Position numbers and translations under genes: made by a program
The notes under the pieces: model-generated
What the model was told of the DNA's origin: nothing
The model's database searches: none
What the model saw: the letters and a program-made list of their open reading frames with translations, nothing else
Part shown: positions 33,274 to 48,400 of the stretch, piece by piece
Layout: the number at the start of each line of letters is the position of its first letter
Numbering within the stretch: position 1 is the first letter of the stretch
Assembly (NCBI RefSeq): GCF_001612985.1
Contig: NZ_BDBM01000018.1
Span: 90,354 to 154,353 of the forward strand
Reading direction: 5' to 3'
Length of the DNA stretch: 64,000 nucleotides
Source of the DNA: Nocardia gamkensis NBRC 108242
Lineage (GTDB): Bacteria > Actinomycetota > Actinomycetes > Mycobacteriales > Mycobacteriaceae

Positions 33274-33432
33274 TTTCGCACCTTCGCTTCGTCTCGAGAT
33301 TCGCTCTGCATGCCCCACGCGCCGGGGTGGGTGCCCACGCACCACGCCGACCATACGGCCTATGTAGTCGTCACGACAGGGGACTTCGTTACCGCACCGT
33401 TGCCCCATCATGCCCGAACGGTGTCGGTTCGA

Positions 33433-36400
33433 TCATGACCGCCCCACGTTCCGTGTCGCTTCCCAGCTCGGGGGATCCAGCAATTCGGACAATCGGGGAC
33501 CGATCTGCGCCAGCGCTTCCGGTGCCGTCATCTGATCGTGCGGGACGTCGACGGGATGATCGTCGACCCGGCCGTCGACATAAGGTTGCCAGCCGTCCGC
33601 CGCGGTCTCGTGACCGGCCGCGCTGAAGTAGTCCAGCCTGCCGCGGAAGACCGCAGGCCGGTGCTCGGCGATCAGCTCGGCCGAGCGCACCGCGCTGCGG
33701 TAGATCCGGCGCACCCGGTCCGGGGTGAGCACCGCCATGTCCGGCGGGATGGTGGCGTGCAGCGCGGCCAGCGCCTCTTCGCTCAGGTCGTGGATGTCGC
33801 CGTCGCCGGGCAGCAGCGCGTCCGCGCCGATGCCCAATTCGGCCAGCGCCTCGCGGATCGCCGCACGGAAGTCGGTGACGTCGATGTCAGGATGGCTGTC
33901 GAGCATGGTCAGCAGCCCGACCTCCTCCCCCGCGGACTGCAACCGAGTCGCCACCGCGTGCGCCAGCACACCACCGAGCGACCAGCCGAGCAGCCGGTAG
34001 GGCCCGTGCGGCTGCACCGCACGGATCTCGGCCACATAGCGGTGCGCCATCTCGGCCAGTGACTCGGGCAGGTAACCCTCTTCGGTCAGCGCGGGTGACT
34101 GGAGGCCGAAGATCGGCGTGCTCGCGGGCACGTAGCGGGCGAGACCCGCGTAGCACCAGGACAATCCGTACATCGGATGCAGGCAGAACAGCGGCTGGGC
34201 GGCGGCCACGTCGTGCGGCACCATGGTCCGGATCGGCAGCAGCACACCGAGCGCCGCGTTCGAATCCTGGTCGTAGTCGTGGTCGTCGGCCAGCGCGGCC
34301 TGGATCCGGGCCGCCAGCGCCGCCGGAGTGGGATCGGTGAAGAACCACTGCACCCGCACCTCGGCGCCGGTGAGCGCGCGCAGCCTGCTGACCGCGCGGG
34401 TGGCGACCAGCGAGGTGCCGCCCAGATCGAAGAAGTCGTCGTCCATACCGACCCGCTGTCCGGCGCCGGACGCGAGCACCTCGTCGAACACCTCGAGCAC
34501 GGTCCGCTCCAGCGGCGTGCCGGGTGCCCGGTACGGACGGGTCACCAGCCGCGGCTCGGGCAGCGCCTTGCGGTCGAGTTTGCCGCTGGCGTTGAGCGGA
34601 AGCCCGGCGAGCGCGACGACAGCCGAGGGCACCATGTACGACGGCAGGGCGGCGCGGGCGTGTGTCAGCACCGTGGCCTCGTCGACGGTCTCCCCCGGCG
34701 CGGCGACCACATGGGCGACCAGCCGGTCACCGGTCGCGCCGCGCACCACCGAGACCGCGGCCTGCCGCACCTGGGGATGCCCGGTCAGCACGGCCTCGAT
34801 CTCACCGAGCTCCACGCGCTGGCCGCGCAGCTTGACCTGGAAGTCGCCGCGGCCCAGATATTCCAGCGCGTCGTCGCGCCAGCGCACGATGTCGCCTGTG
34901 CGATAGAGCCTGTCGCCGCCTGTATGGGCGACGAAACGCTCGGCGGTGAGCGCCGGGGCGCCGAGATAGCCGCGCGCCAACTGCACACCCGCGATGTACA
35001 ACTCGCCTGCCGCGCCCGGCGGCACCGGCCGCAAGTGCCGGTCGAGTACGTGCACGCGAGTGTTGGCCACCGGAACGCCGATCGGAACCGCCGCCGCGGC
35101 GCCGCCGCGCACGGGATGACCGGTGACCACGGTGGCCTCGGCCGGGCCGTACCAGTTGACCAGCGCGGCGCCGGGCACGGCCGCGGCGAAAGCCGCCGCG
35201 GTCTCCCCGGACAACGCCTCACCCGCGGCGAACACCCGCCGCAGCGACGGGTACTCCGCGGCCGGATTCGCGGCCGGGTCCAGGAACGCGTCCAGCATCG
35301 ACGGCACGAAATGCACCGTCGTGACGGCGTTGTCGATGATGAGGCGGGCCAGGTAGGCGGGGTCGCGATGGCCGTCGGGCGCGGCGATCACGATCGACGC
35401 GCCGGTCTGCAACGGCCAGAACAACTCCCAGGCGGAGATGTCGAAGGTGATCGGCGTCTTGTGCAGCACCACGTCGCCGTCGTCGTGCGGATATGCCGCC
35501 TGCGCCCAACGGAACTGGTTGACCATCTGCCGGTGCGTGATCATCACGCCCTTGGGCCGACCGGTCGAGCCGGAGGTGTAGACGACATAGGCGACGGTGT
35601 CCGGATACCCGTACTCCTGCGGCCACGGGCCTTCGTACGGAGCCAGATACAGCGTGTCCACCGCGACCACCGGCACATCGGTCGCGGTGTCGAACGCGTC
35701 GGCGGTGGTGGTCAGCACACAGATCGGAGCGGCGCTGCCGAGGACGTGCTCGCTGCGCTCGGCCGGGTGGTCCGGATCGATCGGGACGTAGCCGCCGCCG
35801 GCCCGCAACACCGCGTAGATCGCGACGACCAGATCGATGCCGCGCCGCATGGCCACGGCGACCAGCGTCTCCGGGCCGACTCCCCAGCGCATCAACTCCA
35901 CGGCCAGGGACCGGACGCGCGAGTCGAGTTCGGCGTAGCTGAGCACGGTCTCGCCGAAGCGCACCGCAGGCGCGTCCGGCGTGCGCGCCACCTGCGCGTC
36001 GAACAGCGTCGGCAATGTCGCGTCGTCGAGGAACTCCGGCACACCGGTGGCGTTGCGCGCGGCCAGTTCGGCGCGCTCGTCGTCCAGTAGCGCGTCGATC
36101 TCACCGACGCGTGCCTGCGGGGTGGTCACGAAACGGTCGATCAGCGCCGCGAGCCGCCGCGCGAGAGCACGCGCCGCCGGTTCGCCGGTCACGTCGCGCA
36201 GGTACTTCACCGAGACGCGCAACCGGCTGTCCAGCACCACCATCACCGTGAACGGATAGTGGGTGCCGTTGACCGCGCCGACACCGGTGACGTTCATACC
36301 GTCGATGGCGCCGGCCTGGTCCAGGCCCTCCCGGTCCACCGGGAACGACTCGAACACGACCAGCGAGTCGAACAACCCCTCCACGCCGACGGCGTCCTGG

Positions 36401-39400
36401 ATGTCGCTCAGGCCCAGGTAGTGGTAGTCCAGCAGCGCGGCCTGCTCGGCTTGCAACCGGCGCAGCACCCCGCTCAGCGTGCTGGTCGCGTCCAGGCGCA
36501 CCCGCACCGGGATCGCGTTGAGGAACAGACCGACCATCGCCTCGACGCCGTCGAGCTCGGGCGGCCTGCCCGACACGGTGGCGCCGAAGACGACGTCGTC
36601 GCGGTCGACGGTGCGTCCGATCAGCAGAGCCCAGGCCGCCTGCACCACGGTGTTCACCGTGACGCCGAGCTCCGAGGCGAACCGGGTCAGCGCGGTGGTG
36701 TCGGCCTGCGACAGCTCGAACCCGACTTCACCGACGCCCGCGGAGATCTCGCGGCCCGGGTCGACCGGCGCCAACGGCGTCGGCTCGGTGATACCGGCCA
36801 GCGCACCGCGCCACGCGGCGCGGGCCGCTTCGGTGTCCTGCGCGACCAGCCACGCCAGGTAGTCGCGGTAGGGCGGCACCGCAGGCAGACGCCGGGAGTT
36901 ACCGCCGAACGCGTACAGCGTGAGCAGTTCCTTCATCAGCAGCGGCATGGACCAGCCGTCGATGAGAATGTGATGACTGGTCACCAGCAGGTGGTAGCGG
37001 GCGGCGGCGGAACGGATCAGCGCGAAACGCAGTAGCGGGGCAGTCCGCATGTCGAAGTGGTCGGCCAGATCCGCCACCTCGATCCGCTCCAGCTCGGCGG
37101 CGGCCGCGGCCGGTTCCAGGTGGCACAGATCGATCAGCCGCCACGGCACCTCCAGCGCATCCTGCACGAGCTGCACGGGCTTGCCCTCGCTGTCGTCGGC
37201 GAAGGCGACCCGCAGGTTGTCGTGCCGGTCCAGCACCGCCTGCGCGGCCGCCCGCATCCGGTGGGCGTCCACCGCGCCGCCGAGATCGAGCACGAACTGA
37301 GTGGTGTAGACGTCCACCGAGTGCTCCGCGAGCAGGGCGTGGAACAGCATGCCCGATTGCAGCGGCGTGAGCGGCCAGGCGTCGGACAGGTCCGGGTAGG
37401 CGCGCGCGAAGCGATCGATATCGGGCTGCTTGAGCCGCACCAGCGGGAAGTCCGACGGGGTGAAGCCGCCCGCGTCCGGGCGCAGGCCGTGCTCGGCCAG
37501 GCCGCCGAGTGCGCGAATCCAATGCTCGGCGAAGGTCTTCGCGTCCTCGCCGCGGAATGCCGCGGCGGCGAAGTCGAACCGGGCGAGCAAGCCGTCGTCC
37601 GTGGCGTCGACGGTGAGCACGAGCAGCAGATCGTCGGACGGGATGTCGGTGTGCACCCGCGCCGGGCGCAGATCCCGGTAGCGCAGCGCGAACCGGCCGC
37701 GCCCGAGACCGCGCAGTTCGGCGGCGGTCTCGGCGTTGAGGTGGCGCAACAGGCCGTAGCCGACACCGTGCGAGGGCACCGCTCGCCGCAGCTCCTTGAT
37801 CTGTGCGATCGCCGTGCCCGCCGCCGGACCGCCGATCAGGGCGTCATCGATGTCGATCCTGGTCAGCCGCAACGGCAGCGGGAATTCGGTGACGAAGCCG
37901 CCCACCGTGCTCTCCGCGTCTGCCCCGGTGGCCGCGCGACCGTCGGCGGGCAGCCGCACGACCGAACCGATGGCGCGGGTGACGGCCTCTCCCGCGGAGG
38001 TCCGCAGGGCCAGCGCCAGTGCGGTGAGCAGGATGTCGTCCACCCCGGCGTGGTACGCCTCGGCGGCCGCGGCGACGGCCTCCGCGCCCTCCGCGGTGAT
38101 CGTCAGCGACACCCGGCTGCGTGCGCGCAGATCCCGGCCGTCGGTGCCGGCGCCCTCCGGGACCGTGCCCAGGGCCCGTCGCCACCAATCCATTTCGGCT
38201 ACGGTGCCCGGATCGTGCGCCGCGGCCGACAAGGTTCGGACGAGTGTGCCGAGACCGGATTCGGGGCCCGCGGGCGCGGCGTGGCGTGCCCGGTTCCAGC
38301 GGGCGGTGAGCTGGTCGACGATGGCCCGCCAGGAGACGTCGTCCACCACGAGGCTGCTGGCAACGACGATGAGCGTGGAGCGGCCCTCCGGACCGCCGGT
38401 GAGCACGAAGTAGATGTTGCGGCCCTGCTCGGGATCGAGGGCGGCCGCGACCGCCTGGACCACGTCGTCGATGGGCAGCGACGTCTCGCCACGCTGCGGG
38501 TCCAGCCGGCGGAACGCCTCGCCGGTACGTTCGGCGGCCGGGGGAATGCGCAGCGACGCGGCGCCTTCGTCGTCGTAGCGCACCTGCACCCACAGCATGG
38601 GGTGCTGGTCGAGCACGGCGGTCACCGCGCCGTGCACCGTCTCCACGGGGCAGGTCTCGGGGACGTCGAGTGCGACGGCTCGCACTTCGATGCCCTCGTC
38701 CAGCATGCGCGCCGCGTGCGGCGTGAGCGGTAGTTCGCCCGCCTCGTCGCCGGGGCCGCCCGCGACGGAGGCGGCGCGGGCCAGTGCGGCGACGGTCCGA
38801 TGTTCGAAGACGTCACGCGGCGAGAAACTCACCCCGCGTGCGCGGGACCGGGAGACCACCTGAATGGACACGATGCTGTCGCCGCCGAGGGCGAAGAAGT
38901 CGTCGTCCAGGCCGACCCGGTCGACGCCGAGCACCTCGCCGATCACCTCGGCGATCACGAGTTCGGCCGGCGTCCGCGGGGCACGATAGGCGCGCGCGTC
39001 CAGCTCGGGCTCCGGCAGTGCCTTGCGATCCAGCTTGCCCACCGGCGTCAGCGGGATCGCGTCGAGCACGACGATCGCCGTCGGAACCATGTACTCCGGC
39101 AGCGTGCGCCCGACCCGCTCGGTCAGCACGGCCGGGTCCACCGTGGCATCCCCGGCCGGCAGCACGTAGGAGACGAGCATCGTCGCGCCGGATGGGGTCG
39201 CACGGCCGAGGGTCACCGCGAAGCCGACCTCGGGCTGCGCCGCCAGCGCGGCATCTATCTCACCGAGTTCGATGCGGAAGCCGCGCACCTTCACCTGGAA
39301 GTCGTTGCGGCCCACGTATTCCACGACCGGTGCGGTCCCGGCGCGACGCCAGCGCACCAAGTCGCCGGTGCGGTAGAGGCGCTCACCGGGTGCGCCGTAC

Positions 39401-42400
39401 GGGTCGGCCAAGAACCGGGCGGCGGTGAGCGCGGGACGTGCGTGGTAGCCGCGCGCGAGCTGGATGCCGCCCAGATACAACTCGCCCGTGACGCCTTCGG
39501 GCACCGGACGCAGCCTGCTGTCGAGCACCAGCGACCGCATGCCGCGGATCGGACCGCCGATCGTGACCGGTTCGCCGGGCCGCAGCGGATCGCTGATGTT
39601 GGTCATGACGGTGGTCTCGGTCGGCCCGTAGCCGTTGTGGAAATCGCGCTCCGGCACGGTGGTCCACCTGGCCGCCAGATCGGCGGGCACCGCTTCACCG
39701 CCCGCCACCACGGTCCGCATCCCCGGCACCGCGTCCGGGTCGAGCGAGGCGAGCACGGAGGGGGTGAGGAAGGCGTGCGTGACGCGCTCGGCGCGGATCA
39801 GTTCGGCCAGCTCCTCGCCACCGAAGGTCAGCGGCGGCGCTACCACGAGCCCGCCCGCGGCGCCGAGCGCGAGCAGTAGTTCCAGCATCGACGCGTCGAA
39901 CGAGGGCGACGCGAACGCCAGAGCGCGGGCGGACGGATCGAGCCGGTAGCGCTCCACCTGCTCGGCGCTGAAATTCGCCAGGCCGGCATGGGTGATCACG
40001 ACGCCCTTCGGCAGACCGGTCGAGCCGGAGGTGTAGATCACGTACGCGGCGTTGCCCGCGCGCAGCGCTGCGCGCAGTTCGGCGGGCCGCAACGGCTGGT
40101 CGGAGCGCACGGCGACGTCGTGGGTGAAGTCGGGATCGTCCAAGGCGACCCACGTGCCGCCGGAGAGGACGGGCAGATTCTCCAGCTCGGCGGTGAGCGT
40201 CACGCCGAGCGTCACGCCGGAATCGGCGACCATGTGCGCGATGCGGTCGGCCGGATAGGCCGGGTCGATCGGGACGAACGCCGCCCCGGTCTTGGCCACC
40301 GCCCACAGGGCCAGTACGGCTTCCACCGAACGACGGAGCGCGATGGCGACCGGTACCTCCGGCCCCGCGCCGCGGTCGATCAGCGCGCGCGCCAATTGCG
40401 CTGACGCCGCGTCGAGTTCGGCGTAGCTGAAGGTGCGGTCGTCGGCGACCACGGCGACACCGGCCGGGTTCGCGGCGACGGCGGCGGCCATCAGGTCCGG
40501 CAGCGTGCGCGGCGGCACGGCGGGTGCGCCGGTACGGGCGATCAGGTCGGCGCGCTCCGCGTCGTCCAGGATCTCCAGATCGCCGACGGCGGTGCCGGGA
40601 TGCCGGACGATCGCGGAAAGGACGCGACGGAACCTGCGACCGAATTCGACGACGGTCCGATCGTCGAACAGGTCGCGGGCGTAAGTGAATTCGGCGGCGA
40701 TACCGGCTTCCGCGCCCGACTCGGTGCGCTGCTCACGCATGGTCAGCAGCAGGTCGAACTCGGCGGAGTCGGCGGCCGGGTCGAGCGCCGTGAAGCTCAG
40801 GCCGGGTAGTTCGAAACTGGTCGCGGATAGGTTCTCGAACGACAGAGCCACCTGGAACAGCGGGTGGCGACCGGCCGAGCGTTCCGGGTCGAGCGCCTCG
40901 ACCAACCGCTCGAACGGGATGTCGGCGTTGGCGAAGGCGCGCAGATCCGTTTCCCTGGTGCGGGCCAGCAGTTCGGTGAAGCCGAGATCGGGCGCGACCC
41001 GGGTGCGCAGCACCAAGGTGTTGACGAACATGCCGATCAAGTCGTCGATTTCGGGTTCGCCGCGGCCCGCGACGGGCGTGCCGATGGCGATGTCGTCGGT
41101 GCCGGACATTCGAGCCACGAACACCGCGAACGCGGCGTGCACCACCATGAACAACGTGGCGTTGTGCTGCCGCGCGAGGTCGGCCAGCGCCGCGTGCACG
41201 TCGGCGTCGACGACGAAATCGGTACGGCCGCCCGCGAAGGACTGGGCGGGCGGGCGCGGGCGGTCCGCGGGCAAGTTCAGCTCGTCGGGCAGGTCGGCGA
41301 GTTCGGTTGTCCAGTAGGCCAGTTGCGCGCCCACCGGCGACTCGGGGTCGTCTTCTGCGCCGAGCGCCTCGCGCTGCCACAGCGCGTAGTCGGCGTACTG
41401 GACCGGCAGCGGCGCCCAGGACGGTTCGCGGCCGCCGCTGCGCGCCACATAGGCCAGCATCAGATCCCTGGTCAGCGGGCCCATCGACCAGCCGTCGGCG
41501 CTGATGTGATGCGCGACGAAGACCAGCACGTACTCGGTGCCGGCGAGCTGGAACAGCCGCGTGCGGAACGGCACCTCGGTGGTCACGTCGAAGCCGGCGG
41601 CGACGGTCCGCTGCGCCTCGAGCGCGAGGTCCTCGTCATCGAGTTGCACGGGCGTCAGATCCACCGGCACCTCGTGCGGAGCGAGGATTCGCTGCACCGG
41701 GCCGTCCGGCGTCTGCGGGTAGATCGTGCGCAGGATCTCGTGACGCGCGACGATGTCGGCGACGGCGTCCTGCAACGCGACCACGTCCAGGTCGCCGGAC
41801 AAGCGGATGGCGGCCGGGATGTTGTAGACCGAGGCCGAGGTGTCGAACTGGTTGAGGAACCACATGCGCTGCTGGGCGAACGACAGCGGGACGCGGTCCG
41901 GACGCGGTCCGGCGATCAATGGGGTGCGCTTGCCCGCACCGAAGCCCCGTTCGACCTTCGTGGCGAGTCCGGCCACGGTGGAGGCCTCGAACAGCACCCG
42001 CACCGGGACACGAGCGTCCAACGCCGCACCGATACGCGCCGCCACCTGCGTCGCCAACAACGAATTACCACCCAGCGCGAAGAAATCATCATCCGCACCC
42101 ACACGCTCGACACCCAGGACCTCGGCATACACCGACGCCACGATCTCCTCGATCGGAGTCGACGGCACACGGAACACCTGAACCTCGAACTCCGGCTCCG
42201 GCAACGCCCTACGATCCAGCTTGCCGTTCACATTCAACGGCAAAGCATCCAGCACCACGAACGCCGACGGCACCATGTACGACGGCAACACAGCAGTCAA
42301 CTCCGACTTCACCCACGCCACATCGACACCCGCACCGGCACCGCCACCACCAGCAGCCACAGTCCCGGCATCGGACCCGGCATCGGCATCGGCATCGGCA

Positions 42401-45400
42401 TCGGCACGACCATCGGACCCAGCCACAACACCAGAAGGCACCAGGTAAGCCACCAAACGATCACCAGTCTTCGGATCCGACTTCGCAACCACCGCCGTCT
42501 GCGCGACCCCCGGCAACGCCAACAACGCCGCCTCGATCTCACCCAACTCGATACGGAAACCACGAATCTTCACCTGAAAATCCGTACGACCCCGATACTC
42601 CAGCTCACCGCGACCGTTCCAGGCGACCAAATCACCCGTGCGATACATCCTGGTTCCCGACTCGAACGGGTTGGCCACGAACCGATCCGCCGTCAAATCC
42701 GCGCGACCGAAGTAACCACGCGCCAACTGCGCACCAGCCAAATACAACTCACCCGAAACACCCACCGGAACCGGACGCAAACGCCCATCCAGCACATACA
42801 CCCGGCTATTCCACTCCGGCGCACCAATCGACACCGACGCCTCGTCAGCGAGCGTCACACGGTGACTGGTGATCGACACCGCAGCCTCGGTCGGCCCATA
42901 CAGGTTGAACAACTCGGTGCGTGGATTCTCCCGCAGGAACCGCCGCGCCACCGAACCGGGCAGAGCCTCACCGATCGCCAACACCCGTCGCGGCGACCAG
43001 TCCCCGGTGTCCGTGGTCGCCCGGTGCACGAGCAGCGCGTCGAGCATCGATGGCACCACATGCAACGTGGTAACCGACTCGCGCGCCATCAAATCGTTGA
43101 GATACGCGGGATCCCGATGGCCATCAGGCGCGGCGATCACCAGACGTCCACCGCATACCGCCGCCGACCAGAACTCCCACACCGACAGGTCGAACGTCGC
43201 CGCCGTCTTCAGCAGCACCGAGTCGTCCTCGGCCAGCTCGAATTCGGCCGCTTTCCAGAGCAACTGGTTCACGATGGCCGAGTGCGGCACCGCGACGCCC
43301 TTCGGACGCCCGGTCGAACCCGACGTGAAGATGACGTAAGCCGTGTTCTCCGGCCGAACGGGCGTGACACGCTCGGAATCGGTGATCGGCACGCTGGCGA
43401 CCGCGCTCAATTCCAGGTCTTCCAGCCGCACCACCGGCGCGACGTCGGTATCGAAATCCGACTCGGTATTGCTCAACACACATACCGGGGCGGCGGCGGA
43501 GAGGATGTAGTCGGTTCGCTCGGTGGCTTGGTCGGGGTCGATCGGTACGTACGCCCCACCGGCCTCGGCCACCGCGTACATCGCCACCACCAGGTCCACC
43601 GATCGGCGGAACGCGAGCGCGACCCTGCTCTCGGCGCCGACACCCACCGAGATCAGGTAGCGGGCTAGTCGATTCACCCGGGCCGACAGTTCCGCGTAGC
43701 TCAGCTCGACGCGTTCGCCGTCGGGCAGGTCCGCGACCAGCGCGACCGCTCCCGGCGTCGCCGCGACGGTCCCGCGCAGCAACGATCCCAGTGTCGCGGC
43801 GGAATCCACCGGATGGGCGGTGTCGTTCCATGTGGTGAGCACGTCGGTGCGCTCGGTGTCCGTAAGGATCTCGATGTCCCCGACCGGGACGTTCGCGTCG
43901 GCGACCACGGCCGCGAGGATGCGCGAGAACCGGTCGGCGAAACCTTCCACCGTCGCCCGGTCGAAAAGATCGGTCGCATACGTCAAGAACCCACCGATAC
44001 CAGCAGCCGCACCCGACTCCGCATACCCATCACCAACAATCAAATGCAAATCGAACTGCGACACATCCACATCGGCATCCACACCCGCCACCGACAAACC
44101 CGGCAACTCCAACACCGCACGCGCCACATTCTGAAACGACAAACCCACCTGGAACAACGGATGACGCGCCGTCGACCGCGACGGATTCAACACCTCCACC
44201 AACCGCTCGAACGGCACATCCGCATGAGCAAAAGCAGCCAAATCCGCCTCACGCTGCCTACCCAGCAACCCGACGAACGACTCGCCCGGCTCGAACCGCG
44301 TCCGGAACACCACGGTGTTGACAAACATCCCGATCAAATCATCAAGTTCACGCTCACCACGACCCGCCACCGGCGTACCGACAGCGATGTCATCCGAACC
44401 CGACAACCGAGCCAACAACACCGCGAACGCCGTGTGCACCACCATGAACAACGTCGCACCATGCGCACGAGCCAACTCCACCAGCCCCGCATGCGTCGCC
44501 GCATCCACCTCCACCGGCACCCGCGAACCGGCCAGCGACGCCACCACCGGACGCGGCCGATCAATCGGCAACTCCAGCACATCCGGCAGACCAGCCAACT
44601 CCGCACGCCAGAACGCGATCTGCCGAGCCGCGACCGACCCCGGATCGGACTCATCCCCCAACACAGCACGCTGCCACAACGCATAATCCGCGTACTGCAC
44701 CCGCAACGGCGACCACCCCGGAGCATCACCCGAGGTACGTGCCGAATACGCCACCATCACATCCCGCACCAACGGACCCATCGACGACGCATCCGCCGCA
44801 ATATGATGCACCACCACCGCGAGCACATGCTCCTGCGGCGCATCCGCGATCCGCAGCAGCCGCACTCGGACGGGCACTTCGTCGGTCACATCGAAGGGTG
44901 CCGCCGCGAGCGTGTACACCTCGTGCGCGACCTCGGCCGCCCCGATCGGATGGACGGCCACATCCAACGCCACCCGTCCCGCCGCCAGCACCACCTGCAC
45001 CGGACCCTCCGGAGTCTCCGGATACACCGTGCGCAGCACCTCATGCCGTGCCACGACATCATGCAGCGCCGCACCCAGCGCCACCACATCCAACGCACCC
45101 GTCAAACGCAACGCGAACGGCAAGTTGTAAGCCGCCGAACCGATCCGCTCCCCAACATCATCAGACTGATCGAACCGATTGAGAAACCACATCCGCCGCT
45201 GCGCCAACGACAACGGCAACTTCTCCGGCCGAGCAATACTGCCCAACTCCACCCGGCGCTCACCATGAGTCTCCGACTCCAGCGCCGCCGCCAACCCCGA
45301 CACCGTCGACGCCTCGAACAACGTCCGAACCGGCACCCGCACACCCACCGCCGCACCCAAACGAGCCACCACCTGCGTGGCGACCAGCGAATTACCCCCC

Positions 45401-48400
45401 AGCGCGAAGAAATCATCATCAGCCCCCACCCGGCCCACACCGAGCACCTCACCGAACACCCCCGCCACGATCTCCTCGACCGCCGTCACGGGCGCACGGA
45501 ATTCCCGCGCGGTGAAGGTCGGCTCGGGTAGTGCCTTGCGATCGAGCTTGCCGCTGGGATTCAACGGCAACGCCTCCAGCACGACGACCGCCGCCGGAAC
45601 CATGTAAGCGGGCAGCGTCGCACCGATCGCCGCCGGCAATTCGGCCTGCTCGATCGATTGCCCCGGCGCGGGAACAACGTAGGCGACCAATTGGTCGCCC
45701 AGCGACGAGGCCGCGACGAGGGCCACGGCCTGACTCACCGACGGCTGCGCCAGCAGCGCCGTCTCGATCTCACCCAGCTCGATCCGCTGACCACGGAACT
45801 TCACCTGGAAATCGGTCCGGCCGAGATAGTCGAGCCGATGCGGCAGCACGTCGGTCGGGGCGCGCCAGACCACCAGGTCCCCGGTGCGGTACATCCGCCC
45901 CCCGTTGCCGAACGGGTCGGCCACGAAGCGGTCGGCGGTGAGATCGGGACGCCGCACATAGCCGCGAGCCAACTGGTCACCCGCGAGATACAGCTCGCCC
46001 GGAACGCCGGTCGGCACCGGTTGCAGACGCGAATCCAGCACATACACCTGCGTGTTCCACTGCGGGACGCCGATCGGCACGGACCGCTCGTCCACGGCGG
46101 TCGCGGGCCAATAGGTCACCGAGACCGCCGCCTCGGTGGGGCCGTACAGGTTGTGCACGGCGGCGTCGGTCACGGCACGCACCGCGGCGACGGTCTCCGG
46201 CGGCAGCGCCTCGCCGATCACGAAGATGTCGCGCAAGGTGGGGCACGAGCCGGGGGCGGTGTGCGCGGCGAAGACCGTCAGCATGGACGGCACGAAGTCC
46301 GTCACCGTCACGCCCTGAGAGGCAATGGTTTCCGCGACGTACGCGGGGTCACGATGACCGTCGTGCGTGGCGACCACGAGCTTCGCGCCCACGCGCAGCG
46401 GCATGAAGTAGCCCCACAGCGAGACGTCGAACGTCGTCGCCGTCTTTTGCAGGTACACGTCATCGGCGTCGAGCGGATACGCCGCGAGCATCCAGTTGAT
46501 CTGGTTCTGAATGGCGAAGTGCGAAACCGCCACGCCCTTGGGGCGGCCGGTCGACCCCGATGTGAAGATCACGTAGGCCGGATGGTGCGGCAACACGGGG
46601 CGCACCAGTTCGTCGGCACGCACCGGGGCGTCGTCGAATCGATTCGGGTCCAGAGCGTCCAGCAGCAGCACCGCGGTGCCCTCGGGCAAGTCGACCGCGT
46701 CGGTGGAGGTCGTGAGCACACAGACCGGCTGCGCCGTTTCGAGGATGTAGGCGATGCGTTCGGCCGGATGATCCGGATCCAACGGCACATAAGCCCCACC
46801 CGCCGCCACGATCGCATACATCCCCACCACAAGATCCAACGAACGCCGAACCGCCAACCCCACCAACGACTCCGCACCCACACCCTGCGAAATCAACAAC
46901 CGCGCCAAACGATTCACCCGCGCATCGAACCCACGATACGAAAGCTCCACACCCTCGTACACGAGAGCGACCTCGTCCGCGTACGCCTCCGCCGCACGCC
47001 GGTAGCCGTCGAGCAGCAACTCGGCAGGCACCGGATACCGGGTGTCGTTCCACTCGTGCAGGATGCGTTCGCGCTCCACGGGAGCGAGCAGATCGATCGC
47101 GCCGATCGGCCGATCCGGCTCGGCGACGGCGATGGCCAGCAGCCGATCCAGCCGCCAGGCGAACTCGGCGATCGTCCGCTCGTCGAACAGGTCGGTGGCG
47201 TAGGTGAACCCCGCGGTGAAGCCCGCGACTTCCCCCTCGGTGTCGGGCACCACGGTCAATTGCAGATCGAATTTCGCGACCGCGCCGTCGAACTCGAGTA
47301 CCCGAGCCGACAGTCCGGGCAGCTCTATCTCGGGCCTGCTCATGTTCTGGTAGAACAGCGCCACCTGGAACAGCGGGTGGTGCGCCTGCGACCGCACCGG
47401 ATCGAGTACCTCGACCAACCGCTCGAACGGCAATTCGGCGTGCGAGAACGCGCCGAGATCCGTTTCCTTCGTCTGGGCGAGCAGCGCACGGAACGACGCG
47501 CCGAGGTCGATCCGGGTGCGCAGCACCAGCGTGTTGACGAACATGCCGATCAGCGCGTCGAGTTCCCGTTCGCCACGGCCCGCCACGGGCGTGCCGACGG
47601 TGATGTCGTCGGTGCCGGTGAGCCGGGCGAGCAGCACCGCGAGCGCGCTGTGCACCACCATGAACTCCGAGACGCCCGCGCTGTGCGCCAGTTCGGCGAT
47701 ACCTCGGTGCACCGCGGCGTCCACGGCGAAGGTGTACTCCGCGCCCCGGCCGGAGGCGACGGACGGGCGCGGCCGATCCGAGGGTAGGTCGATCCGGTCC
47801 GGGATGCCCGCCAAGGCGCGACGCCAGTAGGCGATCTGAGCCGCGGCCACCGAATCTGGGTCGTTCTCGTCACCGAGCCTCGCGCGCTGCCACAGCGTGT
47901 AGTCCGCGTACTGCACCGGCAGCGGCCCCCAGGACGGCCTCGCCCTGTTGCGCCGGGAGAGGAACGCGCTGAGCAGATCCCGCAGGAACGGCGCGACCGA
48001 AGCGCCGTCGGCGGCGATGTGATGCACCACCACGACGACCACGTGATCGTCGAGGCCGATCTCGGCCAGCGCGATGCGCAGCGGCACCTCCGCCGCGACA
48101 TCGAAACCGGTCGAGGCGAATTCACGCAGCCAGGCCGTCAGCTCGTGCTCGGCGACGGGCTTCGGCGCGAGGTCGGGAACAGCTTGCGCGGCGGGCAGCA
48201 CGACCTGGTAACCGGTACCGTCCACCGCCGGATACACCGTCCGCAACGTCTCATGACGCTCGACCACATCCGCGACCGCCGCCTGCAACGCCGCCACATC
48301 CAACACACCCGACAACCGCACCGCGAACGGAATATTATTCGCCGCCGACCCGGTATCGAACTGATTCAAAAACCACATCCGCCGCTGCGCCAACGACAAC

